A stretch of 64,000 bases of DNA from CAWCTD01 sp963798455 (GCA_963798455.1 CAWCTD010000004.1:1426001-1490000), one strand, 5' to 3'; shown: positions 10,601-18,697, counted from the first letter of the stretch. Notes: a model not told the origin generated them from the sequence alone. Numbers and translations are program-made.

Positions 10601-11094
10601 TGTCGATCGCGGGGACCTACGAGTTCCCCTTCGGTAAGGGTCGTCCATTCCTTCAGAACATGCCGCGCGTGGCGGAGGCCATTGTTGGCGGCTGGCAGGT
10701 GGCCGGTGCCTGGTACTTCAACTCCGGCGACTACCTGCGGTTCGGCTCCATGGTTGCCACGGGGGACCCGGCGGTTGCGAATCCCACGCCTAAGCAGTGG
10801 TTCGACATTTCAAAACTTTCGATATTGCCGTCTTACACCCCGCGCACCAACCCCTGGCAGTACCCGGACGTGAGGGGTCCCATCTACTGGGAGATTCAGT
10901 CCACGCTGTCCAAGACGTTCAAGATCACGGAGAGGACCGGCGTGGAGCTGAAAATGGCCGCCTACAACCTGACCAACCGGCTCAACCGGTCCGACCCGAG
11001 TACCAGCGTTACGAGCTCCACTTTCGGCCAAACGCTGACACAGTACATCAGCACCGGCCGCCAAATGGAGTTCAGCCTCAAGATTACGTTCTGA
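7621..11094 (+). CDS. Oar-like TonB-dependent receptor with CarboxypepD_reg domain (paralogue)
   Basis: 1157 residues from ATG 7621, which follows AGGGGGA by about 7 bases. An in-frame upstream extension to 7543 is Arg-rich and lacks a signal peptide. Residues 1-27 are a signal peptide ending GFAQ. Residues about 30-110 are CarboxypepD_reg (IQGIVTDSSQAVIPGASVTL). Plug and barrel follow, ending SLKITF. It is strongly similar to the receptor at 886 along its whole length (RNPFKL, NDLEVDGSPIG, AHYLKAG), indicating duplication around the CRTAC1-TPR pair. It probably imports the substrate of the genes that follow. No terminator was found after it; the next gene has its own -10 box. Confidence 0.9.
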   Translation: MRKANLFVSLIMLATLVGLLATAGFAQEFRGRIQGIVTDSSQAVIPGASVTLTNVSTAVKTVRQTNEAGLYRFDNVDPGPYTITVEASGFSRFLQENVQVRSQGDITVNATLTPGQITETVTITASPVEVQFNQTNVTLTIDTKLAEEVPRLDRNPFKLSLLNPAAVETRRGEMNPYNSWAANSMELGGGTDKKNDLEVDGSPIGVGHKASYTPNTDSIQEVNVQQNAVDAEMGHSAGGTISMTLKSGTNDYHGTLFYLGRQPRLNAVTNRTTLVKSAEKRNMWGGTIGHPIIKSKLFNFFSYEQWKPRTPGPTLLTVPTALEQQGDFSQSLNTNGTMRTIYDPWSTVFDAAANKATRTPFSGNKIPAQRFDPLSLRVMKDFAVYAPNRTPDNITGLNNFSALTVAVWNYWNLSDRGDWYVNDKWRVYGRVSRFHTIQTTAAPDLVKSEMYVPGGSARHSWSFSGDAIWTATATTVMNFHGDYHNLVDDFASPSAELGSQGLGKIWTNSNWYAPFSGSGFPDYWPAVTVGGTTLGRAGFWFQHPNGNAFNAKISQQRGAHYLKAGFDTRRSGGISLVNTSRAQFYFTADVTADTFLSPNTKLVGDEFATLLLGALSNNSLFNIKAVKKPRTEFYAAYLQDDWKLTRRITLNLGLRWEYDTPWHDPDYHLSLGPDLTQPITEMQQTPPVVPSSVTSLQKVPYKFNGAWVFEDSSHNGIWAPQKTVFMPRLGMAFRVNDRTALRFGYARYVTPNEYNFVNPPYSGFEAINFLEPAYMGFDAQQNPLALLQGIPQETFSNPFPASNPLLAPKGKTNGKYFGLGETNVAWANQNFKRPVNDRLNLTFSRQLPGAIVAELTYFANFGHQQMFSYNYNQVDPTLAYTYKGAVDVSIPNPFYHYLTTSVFPGPLRNQQNTTVRSMLVQYPQYGGLWMAFRSGQLERYHSVQLKVQRAFRNGYNFLVGYNYRREKSGQYYDEVATYQDNMQFQDSNSPHHSLSIAGTYEFPFGKGRPFLQNMPRVAEAIVGGWQVAGAWYFNSGDYLRFGSMVATGDPAVANPTPKQWFDISKLSILPSYTPRTNPWQYPDVRGPIYWEIQSTLSKTFKITERTGVELKMAAYNLTNRLNRSDPSTSVTSSTFGQTLTQYISTGRQMEFSLKITF

Positions 11095-11101
11095 GGATCG
11101 G

Positions 11102-11149
11102 TACAATTGCAGGGACTCCTGGCGCTTCGGCGCCAGGAGTGTGTGAAAC
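11102..11149 (+). promoter_or_regulatory. -10 box and TTCG hairpin masking the Shine-Dalgarno of the next gene
   Basis: TACAAT at 11102-11107 predicts a start near 11114. Exactly there begins a perfect 11-bp stem (11115-11125 with 11130-11140) closed by the very stable tetraloop C(TTCG)G. The 3' arm contains AGGAG (11135-11139), the only ribosome site for ATG 11150, ten bases on. The folded leader would hide it. No T-tract follows, so a simple terminator is less likely. No good -35 is visible. Confidence 0.55.
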
Positions 11150-12637
11150 ATGGCTTTGACAGAGAATCTGATCCCGATGCGTTGGCCGGGCGGTCCACTG
11201 GAGATCGCCCGGCGGCAGAAGAACGACGGGTTTACGCCGGAGGCGAGGCGGAATCTGGAGCGCTGGCACGAGCCGGCGAGTATCGAGTTTCTGACGGACA
11301 CCCCGATCCGTTGCCTGGTGGTGAGTTGGGCGGCCGGCTTGCCGGAGGATGGCACGCAACAGAAGTCCATGGCGCCGCTGGTGGAGGCGGCGCGCAAGCG
11401 GAAGCTCGAGGTACTCGGATGGGTGGAAGGCTCCGCGGATCACAACGCGGCCATCGCGGCGGCCAAGTCCGCGGGTCTCAGCGCGGTTGCCATACAGGGC
11501 TACAAGGGCAAGCCCGACCCCCTCGTGGTCCCTTGGGGCGGCCGGGCCAGCCCGCCTTGGGACTCACCCGCGCCGGTCCTGCCCATCACCGGCAATGTCT
11601 GGCCGGGAGTGCAAGCGGCAAGGGGCGGCGGCCAAGACGTGAGTGCCGGTCCTACCGCCGTGCCCTGGCTTGACTCCAACGGCTGGTACATCCAGTTGGC
11701 TCGGGCGCGGGTTCGGGCGCAGATCTGGCTGATGTTCGACCCGCCCGGCGGGCGCACGGTGATACGGCCGCAAGACTACTCGCTGGCCATCTGTGACGCG
11801 GAGGCGGCGGGAGGACGGTGGGTTGTCTCGCTGGGCGATAACCTGCGGGCGGGTCTTGCAGAGGGCAACTCCTCCGCACGAGAAACCTGGCAGGCCATCG
11901 CGAGGACGGCCGCTTTCTTCCAGAACCACCAGCAGTGGTCGTCTTACCGATCGCTGGGCCTGGTCGGCGTGATCTCGGACTTCACAGGAGAGAACTTCGA
12001 CTTGAGCGGCGAGATCCTGAATCTCATGGCCCGACGGGACCTGCTGTTCCGGGTGATTTGGAAATCGCAAGCGCTGACGCAGCCGTTCGCCGGACTGAAA
12101 GCGCTGGTCTATGCCGACGCCGCGCAGCCCGCTCAGGTGCTGCGGCAGAAGCTCATGAGCTTCGTCGAGCAGGGCGGCCTGCTCATCACCGGCCCGAACT
12201 GGGGCTCGGAGGGGAAGCCCGTAACGCTCGACTTTAGTACACAGTTCGACGTGCGTACCTATGGAAAGGGCCGTCTGGCAGTGGCCAGGAAGGAACTGTC
12301 TGACCCGTATCAGATCACCGTGGACACACAATTCCTCCTCAGCCACCGCAATGACCTGATGAAGATCTACAACAGCAGCAGTTCGGGCTGTACACGCTTC
12401 ACGGCCTCGCCGGACGGCAAGAAGGCGGTGCTGCAGGCTCTGAGCTACGCTAGTGGACGGTCAGCCGGATTGCGGACCGTCTGGACCCGGCAGAAGTACC
12501 GGAGCGCCCAGCTCTGGTTGATCGGGGCCGGGCCCGCTCCGATTGAGCCGGAGCCGTCCGAGGAGTACGTTGGGGTAGAGTACCATCTACCCGTTACAGC
12601 GGCGCAGCCATATCTCGCGCTGGAGTTCGAGGTCTAG
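11150..12637 (+). CDS. Hypothetical protein, probably glycoside-hydrolase-like
   Basis: 495 residues with no signal peptide. I do not recognise the family firmly. The central part alternates helix and strand like a TIM barrel (residues about 90-260, with PITGNVWPG and WLDSNGWYIQLARARV). Residues about 330-380 (PAQVLRQKLMSFVEQGG, then LLITGPNWG) resemble the class-I-amidotransferase-like domain found in several beta-galactosidase-type hydrolases. The C-terminus looks like a beta-sandwich. It is first in a tight row with DUF362 and two dehydratase genes (next start 18 bases downstream), suggesting a role in carbohydrate breakdown. Translation may be controlled by the hairpin over its ribosome site. 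Confidence 0.65.
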   Translation: MALTENLIPMRWPGGPLEIARRQKNDGFTPEARRNLERWHEPASIEFLTDTPIRCLVVSWAAGLPEDGTQQKSMAPLVEAARKRKLEVLGWVEGSADHNAAIAAAKSAGLSAVAIQGYKGKPDPLVVPWGGRASPPWDSPAPVLPITGNVWPGVQAARGGGQDVSAGPTAVPWLDSNGWYIQLARARVRAQIWLMFDPPGGRTVIRPQDYSLAICDAEAAGGRWVVSLGDNLRAGLAEGNSSARETWQAIARTAAFFQNHQQWSSYRSLGLVGVISDFTGENFDLSGEILNLMARRDLLFRVIWKSQALTQPFAGLKALVYADAAQPAQVLRQKLMSFVEQGGLLITGPNWGSEGKPVTLDFSTQFDVRTYGKGRLAVARKELSDPYQITVDTQFLLSHRNDLMKIYNSSSSGCTRFTASPDGKKAVLQALSYASGRSAGLRTVWTRQKYRSAQLWLIGAGPAPIEPEPSEEYVGVEYHLPVTAAQPYLALEFEV

Positions 12638-12654
12638 TGCCGGAGGGAGGGCTC

Positions 12655-13842
12655 ATGATCAACCGAAGAGAATTCATCGCTGGAGCCGGCGCCGCCAGCT
12701 TACAGTTGGTCCATCCGGCGCGGATGCGCGCGGCCGCTCCCACGGCGCCTGTCGCCATCGCGAAGTGCAAGAGCTACGGGCCGGAGTTCCTGTCGGCGAC
12801 GGAAAAGATGTTCGACCAACTGGGCGGCATGGGACGCCTGGTGAAGGGCAAGACCGTCACCATCAAGATCAACCTGACTGGCGGCGAGACGACGCGGCTC
12901 GAATACCTCCCGGCCGGCCGTACTATCTGGAGCCATCCTCGCACGGTGGGGGCTGTCATTCACCTGCTGGACAAGGCCGGGGCGCGACGCATCCGGGTGG
13001 TGGAGGGCGCATGGATATGGCCGGCCTCCCTCGAAGAGTTCATGCTGAAGGCCGGCTGGGACCCGGACCTGCTCTTGAACGCGGCCCCCCGTGTCGAATT
13101 GATCAATACGAACCTGCCCTACAAGGGCGGCAAACCGTACACGCGTTTCCCGGTTCCGAACGGCGGCCACCTGTTCCCGGCTTACGATCTGAGCACGGCG
13201 TACGCCGAATCCGACGTGCTGGTCTCGATGAACAAGATTAAGGAGCACGGCACGGCCGGCATTACGCTCTCCATCAAGAACTGTTTCGGCATCTCGCCGA
13301 CCACGATTTACGGGAACAAGGTTCCGCTGGATGAGCCTGCCCCGATTCCCTACGGCGGCCGCCAAGAGATTGGCCACAACGGCAGCCGTCAACCGCCCAA
13401 GAGCGCGCCGGCCGAGAGGGATCCCAAGAGCCCCCGCCAGCCCGGCTATCGCATTCCGCGGTTTATCGCCGACCTGGTCGCCGCCGTTCCTGTCCACCTG
13501 GCGATTCTGGACGGAATCGAGACCATCACGGGGGCCGAGCTTCCCAGGGAGAACTTCACGAGGTTCGTCAGCCCCGGCGTCGTGGTGGCAGGCACCAATT
13601 GCGTCACGACGGACGCGGTGGCCATGGCCGTCATGGGCTTTGACCCCATGGCCGAACGCGGCACGGCTCCGTTTGAGACTTGCGACAACACGCTGCACCT
13701 GGCGGAAGAACTGGGCGTGGGAACGCGCGACCTCAAACAGATTGAAGTCATCGGGGTTCCGATCAAAGAGGTGGTGTTCAACTTCCGGGAGCATGTTGGA
13801 CCACGGCCCAGCAGGCAACCGGGTGGGCGCAGGGGCGCATAG
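12655..13842 (+). CDS. Tat-exported DUF362 domain protein
   Basis: 395 residues. ATG 12655 was chosen because GGAGGGAGGG precedes it and it starts a textbook Tat signal, INRREFIAGAGAASLQL. The frame opens 18 bases earlier at a GTG overlapping the previous stop. The DUF362 core runs from about residue 40 to 380 and includes KTVTIKINLTG, DVLVSMNKIKEHGTAGITLSIKN and ITTDAVAM-like segments (TNCVTTDAVAMAVMGFDP). DUF362 proteins are of unknown function. Those with ferredoxin domains may be redox proteins, but this one lacks an Fe-S motif. It sits between a hydrolase-like gene and sugar-acid dehydratase genes, all 16-26 bases apart. A second Tat DUF362 protein is at 39753. Confidence 0.82.
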   Translation: MINRREFIAGAGAASLQLVHPARMRAAAPTAPVAIAKCKSYGPEFLSATEKMFDQLGGMGRLVKGKTVTIKINLTGGETTRLEYLPAGRTIWSHPRTVGAVIHLLDKAGARRIRVVEGAWIWPASLEEFMLKAGWDPDLLLNAAPRVELINTNLPYKGGKPYTRFPVPNGGHLFPAYDLSTAYAESDVLVSMNKIKEHGTAGITLSIKNCFGISPTTIYGNKVPLDEPAPIPYGGRQEIGHNGSRQPPKSAPAERDPKSPRQPGYRIPRFIADLVAAVPVHLAILDGIETITGAELPRENFTRFVSPGVVVAGTNCVTTDAVAMAVMGFDPMAERGTAPFETCDNTLHLAEELGVGTRDLKQIEVIGVPIKEVVFNFREHVGPRPSRQPGGRRGA

Positions 13843-13858
13843 GACAAGGAGGAATCAG

Positions 13859-15244
13859 GTGAACAGACGCACACTGTTTCAGATGGTGGCTGGCGGGGCG
13901 GCGGCAGGCCTCGCGAGCAAGCGAGAGCTGGAAGCACAGGAAACGGCGGCGCGCGCCACGCGCGGCATGCCGTCGCCCAAGATCAAGGACGTAAGCGTCA
14001 TTGCCACGCAGCCCGCTGGAGCGCGACTGGTCGTGGTCAAGGTCACTACCGACCAGGCGGGACTTTACGGCTACGGCTGCGCCACTTTCACTCAGCGGGC
14101 CGACCTGGTGGTTCCCGCCGTTGAGAAGTACCTGAAGCCGCTGCTGGTGGGCAGGCCGGCCGACCGCATCGATGATACCTGGCAGATGATGTACAACAGC
14201 TCTTATTGGCGCAACGGGCCGGTGCTGAACAACGCCATCAGCGGCGTGGACGAAGCCCTGTGGGACATCAAGGGCCGCCAGGCCGGCATGCCGGTCTACC
14301 AGCTTCTGGGCGGTAAGATGCGCGAGGGGGCGGAAATGCTCGGTGGCGCGAGCGGCGCGGATTCAAAGGAAGTGATTGAAAACCTCCGCCAAGGTATGGC
14401 TCGCGGATTCCGAATCTTCCGGGTCAACACTGGCGGCGGCGGGGCGGGCCGCGCGCGGGGAGGCGCGCGAGGAGGAGGTGCGGCGGCGGGTGCTCCAGGA
14501 CGCGGCGGCGCAAGGATCCCAGGGGCGCTGGTCGAAGGTCAGGTCTATGATCCGGCCCCGAACCTCCGCCGGCTGCATCAGCTTTTTGAGGCGATCCGCA
14601 AGGAAATGGGCTTCGAGGTCGGGTTAGCGAACGACATGCACGAGCGCTATCCAGTGCAGATGGCCGTCCCCTTCGTCAAGGAGTGCGAGCAGTACAGGCT
14701 GACCTTCCTGGAGGATCCGCTGTCGCCGGAGGATATCGCCTGGTTCCGGCAGATCCGCGCGCAGTGCACCACGCCGATCGCGATGGGCGAGCTATTCAAC
14801 AGCCCGCACGAATGGATGCCCTTGATTTCCGAACGGCTGATCGACTACATACGGATCCACGTTTCGCAAGCCGGCGGCGTGACTCCCTGCCGAAAGATCG
14901 CAATCTTGGGCGAACTGTTCGGTGTGAAGACCGCTTGGCACGGCCCAGGAGACGTGTCACCGGTGGGCCACATGGCGCAGTTGCATCTTGACCTGGCAAG
15001 CTACAATTTCGGCTTTCAGGAAGGCGGCAACATCACCGGCGTGTCGGCGGAAATCTTTAAAGGCTGCGCAACTTTCAAGAACGGTTACCTGTACGCTAAT
15101 GACTCTCCGGGCTGGGGCATTGAGGTTGATGAGAAGCTGGCGGCCAAGTACCCCTTCGGAGCCGGCGACCAGGGCGCCCGCGGCAACCTGAACGGCGGTT
15201 GGGGCGACGTGCGCCTCCGCGACGGGACTATTATTAAGCAGTAG
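13859..15244 (+). CDS. ManD/RspA-like sugar-acid dehydratase (enolase superfamily), Tat-exported
   Basis: 461 residues from GTG 13859, preceded by AAGGAGG; the signal NRRTLFQMVAGGAAAGL is of Tat type. The fold and residues match the mannonate-dehydratase branch of the enolase superfamily: metal ligands D259, E285 and E311, a catalytic-type H261 in NDMHERY, H361 in WHGPGD, and the tail GWGIEVDEKLAAKYPF, close to the branch signature. Members dehydrate D-mannonate or D-gluconate to 2-keto-3-deoxy acids, and some are inactive. Oddity: residues about 192-219 are a Gly/Ala/Arg-rich low-complexity insertion inside the barrel. Export is unusual for such enzymes, which are cytoplasmic in model bacteria. 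Confidence 0.85.
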   Translation: MNRRTLFQMVAGGAAAGLASKRELEAQETAARATRGMPSPKIKDVSVIATQPAGARLVVVKVTTDQAGLYGYGCATFTQRADLVVPAVEKYLKPLLVGRPADRIDDTWQMMYNSSYWRNGPVLNNAISGVDEALWDIKGRQAGMPVYQLLGGKMREGAEMLGGASGADSKEVIENLRQGMARGFRIFRVNTGGGGAGRARGGARGGGAAAGAPGRGGARIPGALVEGQVYDPAPNLRRLHQLFEAIRKEMGFEVGLANDMHERYPVQMAVPFVKECEQYRLTFLEDPLSPEDIAWFRQIRAQCTTPIAMGELFNSPHEWMPLISERLIDYIRIHVSQAGGVTPCRKIAILGELFGVKTAWHGPGDVSPVGHMAQLHLDLASYNFGFQEGGNITGVSAEIFKGCATFKNGYLYANDSPGWGIEVDEKLAAKYPFGAGDQGARGNLNGGWGDVRLRDGTIIKQ

Positions 15245-15269
15245 AATGCTTCCGATTGGGAGGAGCACC

Positions 15270-16544
15270 ATGAAACGAAGAGACGTTGTGTTTGCCGCGC
15301 CGGCCACACTGGCCGCTGCCGCTCTCGGCTTGTCCGAGGAGGCCGTAGCTCAGGCGCCGGCCCCGGCCGCTCAAGGCGAGAGAAGCGGCCTCAAGATCAC
15401 GAGCGTGCGCCTCGTGCGCACGCGCTCCCGGCGTCCGCCACCGCCGACCTTTACTCCGGCCCCCGGCTCGTGGGCCCCGGCCAGCGCCGAGATCGCGAAT
15501 CCGATGTCGATCTATCCCAAGTACAAGGCCCGGCGCCCGCTGTTCCAGGCCGACAAGGTGCCCGGCTTCACGGTGGAGATCGCCACGGACAAAGGCGTTA
15601 AAGGATACGGGAGCGGCGGCCCCGGCGGCGGCGCCATCGTGGAAGGGCACCTGACCAAGTTGCTCCTCGGAGAGGACCCGTTCAATGTGGAGAAGCTGTG
15701 GGACATCATGTGGCGCTCCACCATGTACTACGACCGGGCGGGCGTGGCGACCAACGCCATCAGCGGCATCGACATCGCTCTCTGGGACCTCATGGGCAAT
15801 GCACTGGCGATGCCGGTCTACAAGCTGCTCGGTGGCGAAACCAAGGACCGCATTCCCGCCTACGCGACCGGCAACGAGATCGAGCAGAGCGTCAAGCTGG
15901 GTTTCAGGCGCATCAAGCTCGCGGTCCCGTACGGGCCGGCAGACGGCATCGAGGGTATGCGCAAGAACGCCGCGCTAGTCGAGCGCGCCCGCAAAGCTGT
16001 GGGGGGCGACGGTGATGTCATGCTCGATTGCTGGATGGCCTGGACCGAACGATACACGCTCGAGATGGCGGCCATGCTCGAACCCTACCGCGTCTACTGG
16101 ATGGAGGAGTGCCTCCAGCCGCACGACTACGAAGGTTTCGGCAGGCTGAACGCCGGGATCAAGTCCACGCGCATCGCGACCGGCGAGCACGAGTACACGG
16201 TCTACGGTTTCCGGCGGCTCCTGGAGCACCGCTCCGCCAGCATCTGGCAGCCGGATATCCATTGGTGCGGCGGCATCACCGAGGCCCGTCGCATTGCGGC
16301 GCTGGCCTCGGCATACGACATACCGGTGATCCCGCACTCCGGCGGCGAGAGGGACGCTGTGCACCTAGTCATGGCCACGCGCAACAGCCCGTGGGCGGAG
16401 ATGGTGTTCCCCCCGGCGCCCGGCGGCCCGGACGAGGTCTACCGCCGCTACCTGGAAAACAACAATCTAACACCCGGCCCCGAAGGTCTCTACACGCGTC
16501 CCGGCGACAAGCCCGGCTTCGGCTGGGATTTCGACGTGACGTGA
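15270..16544 (+). CDS. L-rhamnonate-dehydratase-like enolase-superfamily enzyme, probably exported
   Basis: 424 residues from ATG 15270, behind GGGAGGAG. The N-terminus KRRDVVFAAPATLAAAALGL resembles a Tat signal. Residues fit the rhamnonate dehydratase branch: MLDCWMAW with D253, WMEECLQP with E279/E280, TGEHEYT with E306, QPDIHWCGG with D329, and IPHSGGE with H356. The spacing of about 26, 27 and 50 residues is as in RhmD. The expected reaction is removal of water from a 6-deoxy aldonate to give 2-keto-3-deoxy-L-rhamnonate. It is 26 bases after the ManD-like gene and is followed by a lactate permease, fitting a rhamnonate route whose aldolase products lead to pyruvate and lactaldehyde or lactate. 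Substrate assignment is inference. Confidence 0.82.
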   Translation: MKRRDVVFAAPATLAAAALGLSEEAVAQAPAPAAQGERSGLKITSVRLVRTRSRRPPPPTFTPAPGSWAPASAEIANPMSIYPKYKARRPLFQADKVPGFTVEIATDKGVKGYGSGGPGGGAIVEGHLTKLLLGEDPFNVEKLWDIMWRSTMYYDRAGVATNAISGIDIALWDLMGNALAMPVYKLLGGETKDRIPAYATGNEIEQSVKLGFRRIKLAVPYGPADGIEGMRKNAALVERARKAVGGDGDVMLDCWMAWTERYTLEMAAMLEPYRVYWMEECLQPHDYEGFGRLNAGIKSTRIATGEHEYTVYGFRRLLEHRSASIWQPDIHWCGGITEARRIAALASAYDIPVIPHSGGERDAVHLVMATRNSPWAEMVFPPAPGGPDEVYRRYLENNNLTPGPEGLYTRPGDKPGFGWDFDVT

Positions 16545-16551
16545 CAGCCGC

Positions 16552-16581
16552 TTGACACTGGGGCACCGTTTCTAGTATCAA
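16552..16581 (+). promoter_or_regulatory. Probable promoter of the permease gene
   Basis: TTGACA (16552-16557) lies 8 bases after the dehydratase stop codon, with TATCAA at 16576-16581 after an 18-base spacer. The -35 is perfect and the -10 matches 4 of 6. The permease may thus be transcribed on its own as well as from upstream. Confidence 0.5.
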
Positions 16582-16594
16582 GGGCAATTCGACT

Positions 16595-18217
16595 ATGTGG
16601 CAGCAGAACTATACTCCTATCGCGGGAAGTCTCCCGTTTTCAGCACTGGTGGCCGCCCTCCCGATTTTTGCCCTGCTCTACCTTCTGGGGATCAGACGCG
16701 TGCCCTCCTGGAAGGCTGCGCTCTCCGGATTGGGCGCGGCGATCGTCGTCGCGTTGTTTGTGTACGGCATGCCCGTGACCAGCATTGTCTCGTCGGTCGG
16801 GCTGGGAGCGGCCTTTGGCCTGCTGCCGATTGGGTACGTCGTCTTCACTGCAATCCTGCTGTACCGCGTCACGGTGGAAACCGGCAAATTCGAGATCATC
16901 AAGGACTCGATCGGCGGCCTCACCGACGACCGCCGTCTGCAAGCGTTGTTGATTGCCTTCGCCTTCGGTGCTTTCATCGAGGGCGCTTCGGGATTCAGCA
17001 CTCCGGTGGCGGTTTCGGCTGCCATGCTGGCGGGGCTGGGCTTCTCTCCCTTCTACGCGGCTTCGATCTGCCTGCTGGCGAACACGGCGCCCGTGGCTTA
17101 CGGGGCCATCGGCACACCGGTTCTGACACTGCAGACCGTCACGGCGTTGCCGCTGGGCAAATTGAGCGCGGCCGTGGGCAGAATCTGCGCTCCGATCTCT
17201 TTCTGGGTGCCTGCCTATCTGATCATGGTCATGGGGGGCTGGCGCGCTCTGCGCCGCGTGGTGCCGGCCGTCCTGGTCTGCGGCACTTCTTTCGCCGTGA
17301 CGCAGTTCCTCGTGTCCAACTACATCGGCCCGCAACTGACCGACATCCTGGCTTCCCTGGCGGCCATGGGCGCGCTCATGCTGCTGCTCCTGGTGTGGCG
17401 GCCCAAGGACAAGTTCACCCTGGAGGGAGGGCAGGCCGTGGAGACAGCGGCCCACAAGCGTCATCCTGCCCGGGAAGTTCTGATGGCTTGGGCGCCGTAC
17501 GCCATCCTGGTGGTTTTTGTCCTGGCGTGGGGTCTCTACAAAACCCCTCTGAACCAAGTTTCGGTGACCTTTGATTGGCCGGGATTGGACAGGCAGGTGC
17601 TGCAGGTGCCGCCGGTGGTTCCCTCACCGTCCCCGTACCGAGCCACCTACAGGCTGGACTGGCTGGCGACGCCGGGTACCGCGTGCCTTCTAGCCGCGAT
17701 GTTCTCGGCGCTGGCTTTGGGGATGTCACCGGTGAGGTTCTGGAAAGTCCTCGCGGCTACCGGGCGGCAACTTTTCTTCTCGGAGCTGACCATCGCCTCC
17801 GTGCTCGCCCTGGCCTACCTGATGAACTACAGTGGAGCGACCGCCACGCTCGGCCTGGCTCTGGCCGCCACGGGGGCCGTGTTTCCTTTCTTCAGTGCTT
17901 TCCTCGGCTGGCTGGGAGTCTTCCTCACCGGCTCGGACACTTCGGCCAACGCGCTGTTCGGGAACCTTCAGGTGGTCACCGCCAATCGTTTGGGCCTGAA
18001 CCCCGTGCTGATGGCCGCGGCGAACTCCAGCGGCGGGGTGATGGGGAAGATGATCAGCCTTCAGAGCATTGCCATTGCCGCAGCCGCCACGGGCATGCCC
18101 GCCACCGAGGAGGCGAAACTGTTCCGGTTCACTCTCCGGCACAGCATCATTCTGGCGGGCGCAATTGGATTGATGGTCGTCTTCTATGCTTATGTCGCCC
18201 CGCAATGGGCGCCGTAG
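16595..18217 (+). CDS. L-lactate permease family transporter (LctP)
   Basis: 540 residues, nearly all hydrophobic, with about 13 membrane spans. Family hallmarks include IEGASGFSTPVAVSAAMLAGLGF around residue 130 (read in parts), APVAYGAIGTPV, and GSDTSANALFGNLQV near residue 450. LctP proteins are proton symporters for lactate and related 2-hydroxy acids such as glycolate. The length is usual for the family (about 530-560). It starts 50 bases after the rhamnonate-dehydratase-like gene. Lactate is an end product of rhamnonate breakdown, so uptake or release of a hydroxy acid would fit, though uptake of the sugar acid product itself is also possible. The SD is weak (AAGGG). Confidence 0.9.
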   Translation: MWQQNYTPIAGSLPFSALVAALPIFALLYLLGIRRVPSWKAALSGLGAAIVVALFVYGMPVTSIVSSVGLGAAFGLLPIGYVVFTAILLYRVTVETGKFEIIKDSIGGLTDDRRLQALLIAFAFGAFIEGASGFSTPVAVSAAMLAGLGFSPFYAASICLLANTAPVAYGAIGTPVLTLQTVTALPLGKLSAAVGRICAPISFWVPAYLIMVMGGWRALRRVVPAVLVCGTSFAVTQFLVSNYIGPQLTDILASLAAMGALMLLLLVWRPKDKFTLEGGQAVETAAHKRHPAREVLMAWAPYAILVVFVLAWGLYKTPLNQVSVTFDWPGLDRQVLQVPPVVPSPSPYRATYRLDWLATPGTACLLAAMFSALALGMSPVRFWKVLAATGRQLFFSELTIASVLALAYLMNYSGATATLGLALAATGAVFPFFSAFLGWLGVFLTGSDTSANALFGNLQVVTANRLGLNPVLMAAANSSGGVMGKMISLQSIAIAAAATGMPATEEAKLFRFTLRHSIILAGAIGLMVVFYAYVAPQWAP

Positions 18218-18232
18218 ACCGCAGGCACGTAC

Positions 18233-18697
18233 TCACAGAGACAGGCCGCTGGAGAGTTTCACGAAGAAGCCGTGCAGACGATGGAAGAACGACGCGTCCT
18301 TCCAGAACATGAACGGGCAGTAGCCTGGTATCACCGCGATTCCCTTCGACTTGCAGAACCCGACGGCCGCCTTGCTGACCGCGCCCTTGCCTCCGGCCCG
18401 GTACATCCAGACCCTTGGGATGCCGGCAGCCGCGCAATCCGTCACCACCGACTCCGTCACCTTGGGAGAGGTGAACAAAAGGGCGCCGTCCACGGGCGGA
18501 GTGATCTCCTGAACGCGATGGAAGCACCGATGGCCGTCCAGTTCCTCCATCTCGGGGTTGACCGGCACGGCGTCGTAGCCTCGCCGGAGGAACTCGCGGA
18601 AGAGCGCCCGGCTGACTTCAGTGTCTTTTCGGGAGACACCAACCAAGGCCAGTCGCCGCTGCCTGAGAAAATCTTCGATATGCTCGCGGGTCGTCAT
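18233..18697 (-). CDS. CoA-binding domain protein (YccU type)
   Basis: 154 residues. ATG 18697 is used because GGAG precedes it; a GTG 21 bases upstream also opens the frame. It is a single Rossmann-like CoA_binding_2 domain (ALVGVSRKDTEVSRALFREF, VPVNPEMEELDG, VDGALLFTSPKVTESVV). The family resembles the alpha-subunit CoA domain of succinyl-CoA synthetase, but the partner and function are unknown. The tail IPGYCPFMFWKDASFFHRLH is shared by a subset of the family. It is convergent with the permease gene (15 bases apart) and divergent from adenylate kinase (30 bases), with which it must share a control region. Confidence 0.82.
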   Translation of the reverse strand: MTTREHIEDFLRQRRLALVGVSRKDTEVSRALFREFLRRGYDAVPVNPEMEELDGHRCFHRVQEITPPVDGALLFTSPKVTESVVTDCAAAGIPRVWMYRAGGKGAVSKAAVGFCKSKGIAVIPGYCPFMFWKDASFFHRLHGFFVKLSSGLSL

